Below are positions 5,111-5,113 of a DNA stretch of 5,113 bases, piece after piece (the stretch's first letter is position 1; each line of letters begins with the position of its first letter). The notes below the pieces were generated by a model. It ran no database searches. It saw only the letters and a list, made by a program, of their open reading frames with translations, and was not told the DNA's origin. The DNA lies in contig CAZBLP010000068.1 in the NCBI GenBank assembly GCA_964492825.1, forward strand, positions 1 through 5,113, written 5' to 3'. The DNA is from CAZBLP01 sp964492825. Its GTDB lineage: Bacteria; DYJV01. A program made the position numbers and the translations under genes.

Positions 5111-5113
5111 AAA

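Overview
This is a compact, strongly A+T-rich bacterial window with four complete genes that can be assigned to families. A fifth small gene belongs to a recognised but functionally unknown family, and a possible gene tail lies at the left edge. The low G+C and the small cysteine-rich PxxKW-family protein suggest an anaerobe of the Deferribacteres type (Deferribacter/Mucispirillum-like). This placement is an inference from family distribution as I remember it and is only moderately supported.

Layout. Positions 1-63 may hold the last 20 codons of an upstream gene. The 93-residue PxxKW cysteine-rich protein (121-402, +) has its own promoter and a good ribosome binding site. It converges on a two-gene operon on the minus strand: a flavodoxin-fold flavoprotein with an added cysteine cluster and a zinc ribbon (2371-1544), then larC (1544-432). 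The two operon genes overlap in a TAATG stop-start. A GC-rich hairpin at 410-430 separates the convergent units. To the right are two plus-strand genes, each with its own promoter: a NudC-type NADH pyrophosphatase (2501-3295), whose promoter geometry predicts a leaderless mRNA, and a thioredoxin-domain protein of the YyaL/SSP411 (DUF255) family (3410-5110). The last codons of the latter form a Shine-Dalgarno-like sequence, so another gene may follow just past the window edge. No stretch of 300 bases lacks a gene. The intergenic regions (64-120, 403-431, 2372-2500, 3296-3409) hold promoters, dyads and the terminator-like hairpin.

How the genes fit together. The products share a loose redox and cofactor theme: nickel-pincer nucleotide assembly (LarC, derived from nicotinic acid adenine dinucleotide), a flavin/metal redox protein, NAD(H) hydrolysis or RNA deNADding (NudC), a thioredoxin-like protein, and a cysteine-rich small protein. 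Only the flavoprotein-larC pair shows physical evidence of co-expression. Treating all five as one system would be over-reading.

I see no mobile element, CRISPR array, tRNA, rRNA or obvious novel multigene system. The most worthwhile leads are the leaderless nudC promoter, two operator-like dyads sitting inside promoters, the coupled flavoprotein-larC pair without larA/larB/larE in view, and the uncharacterised PxxKW protein.
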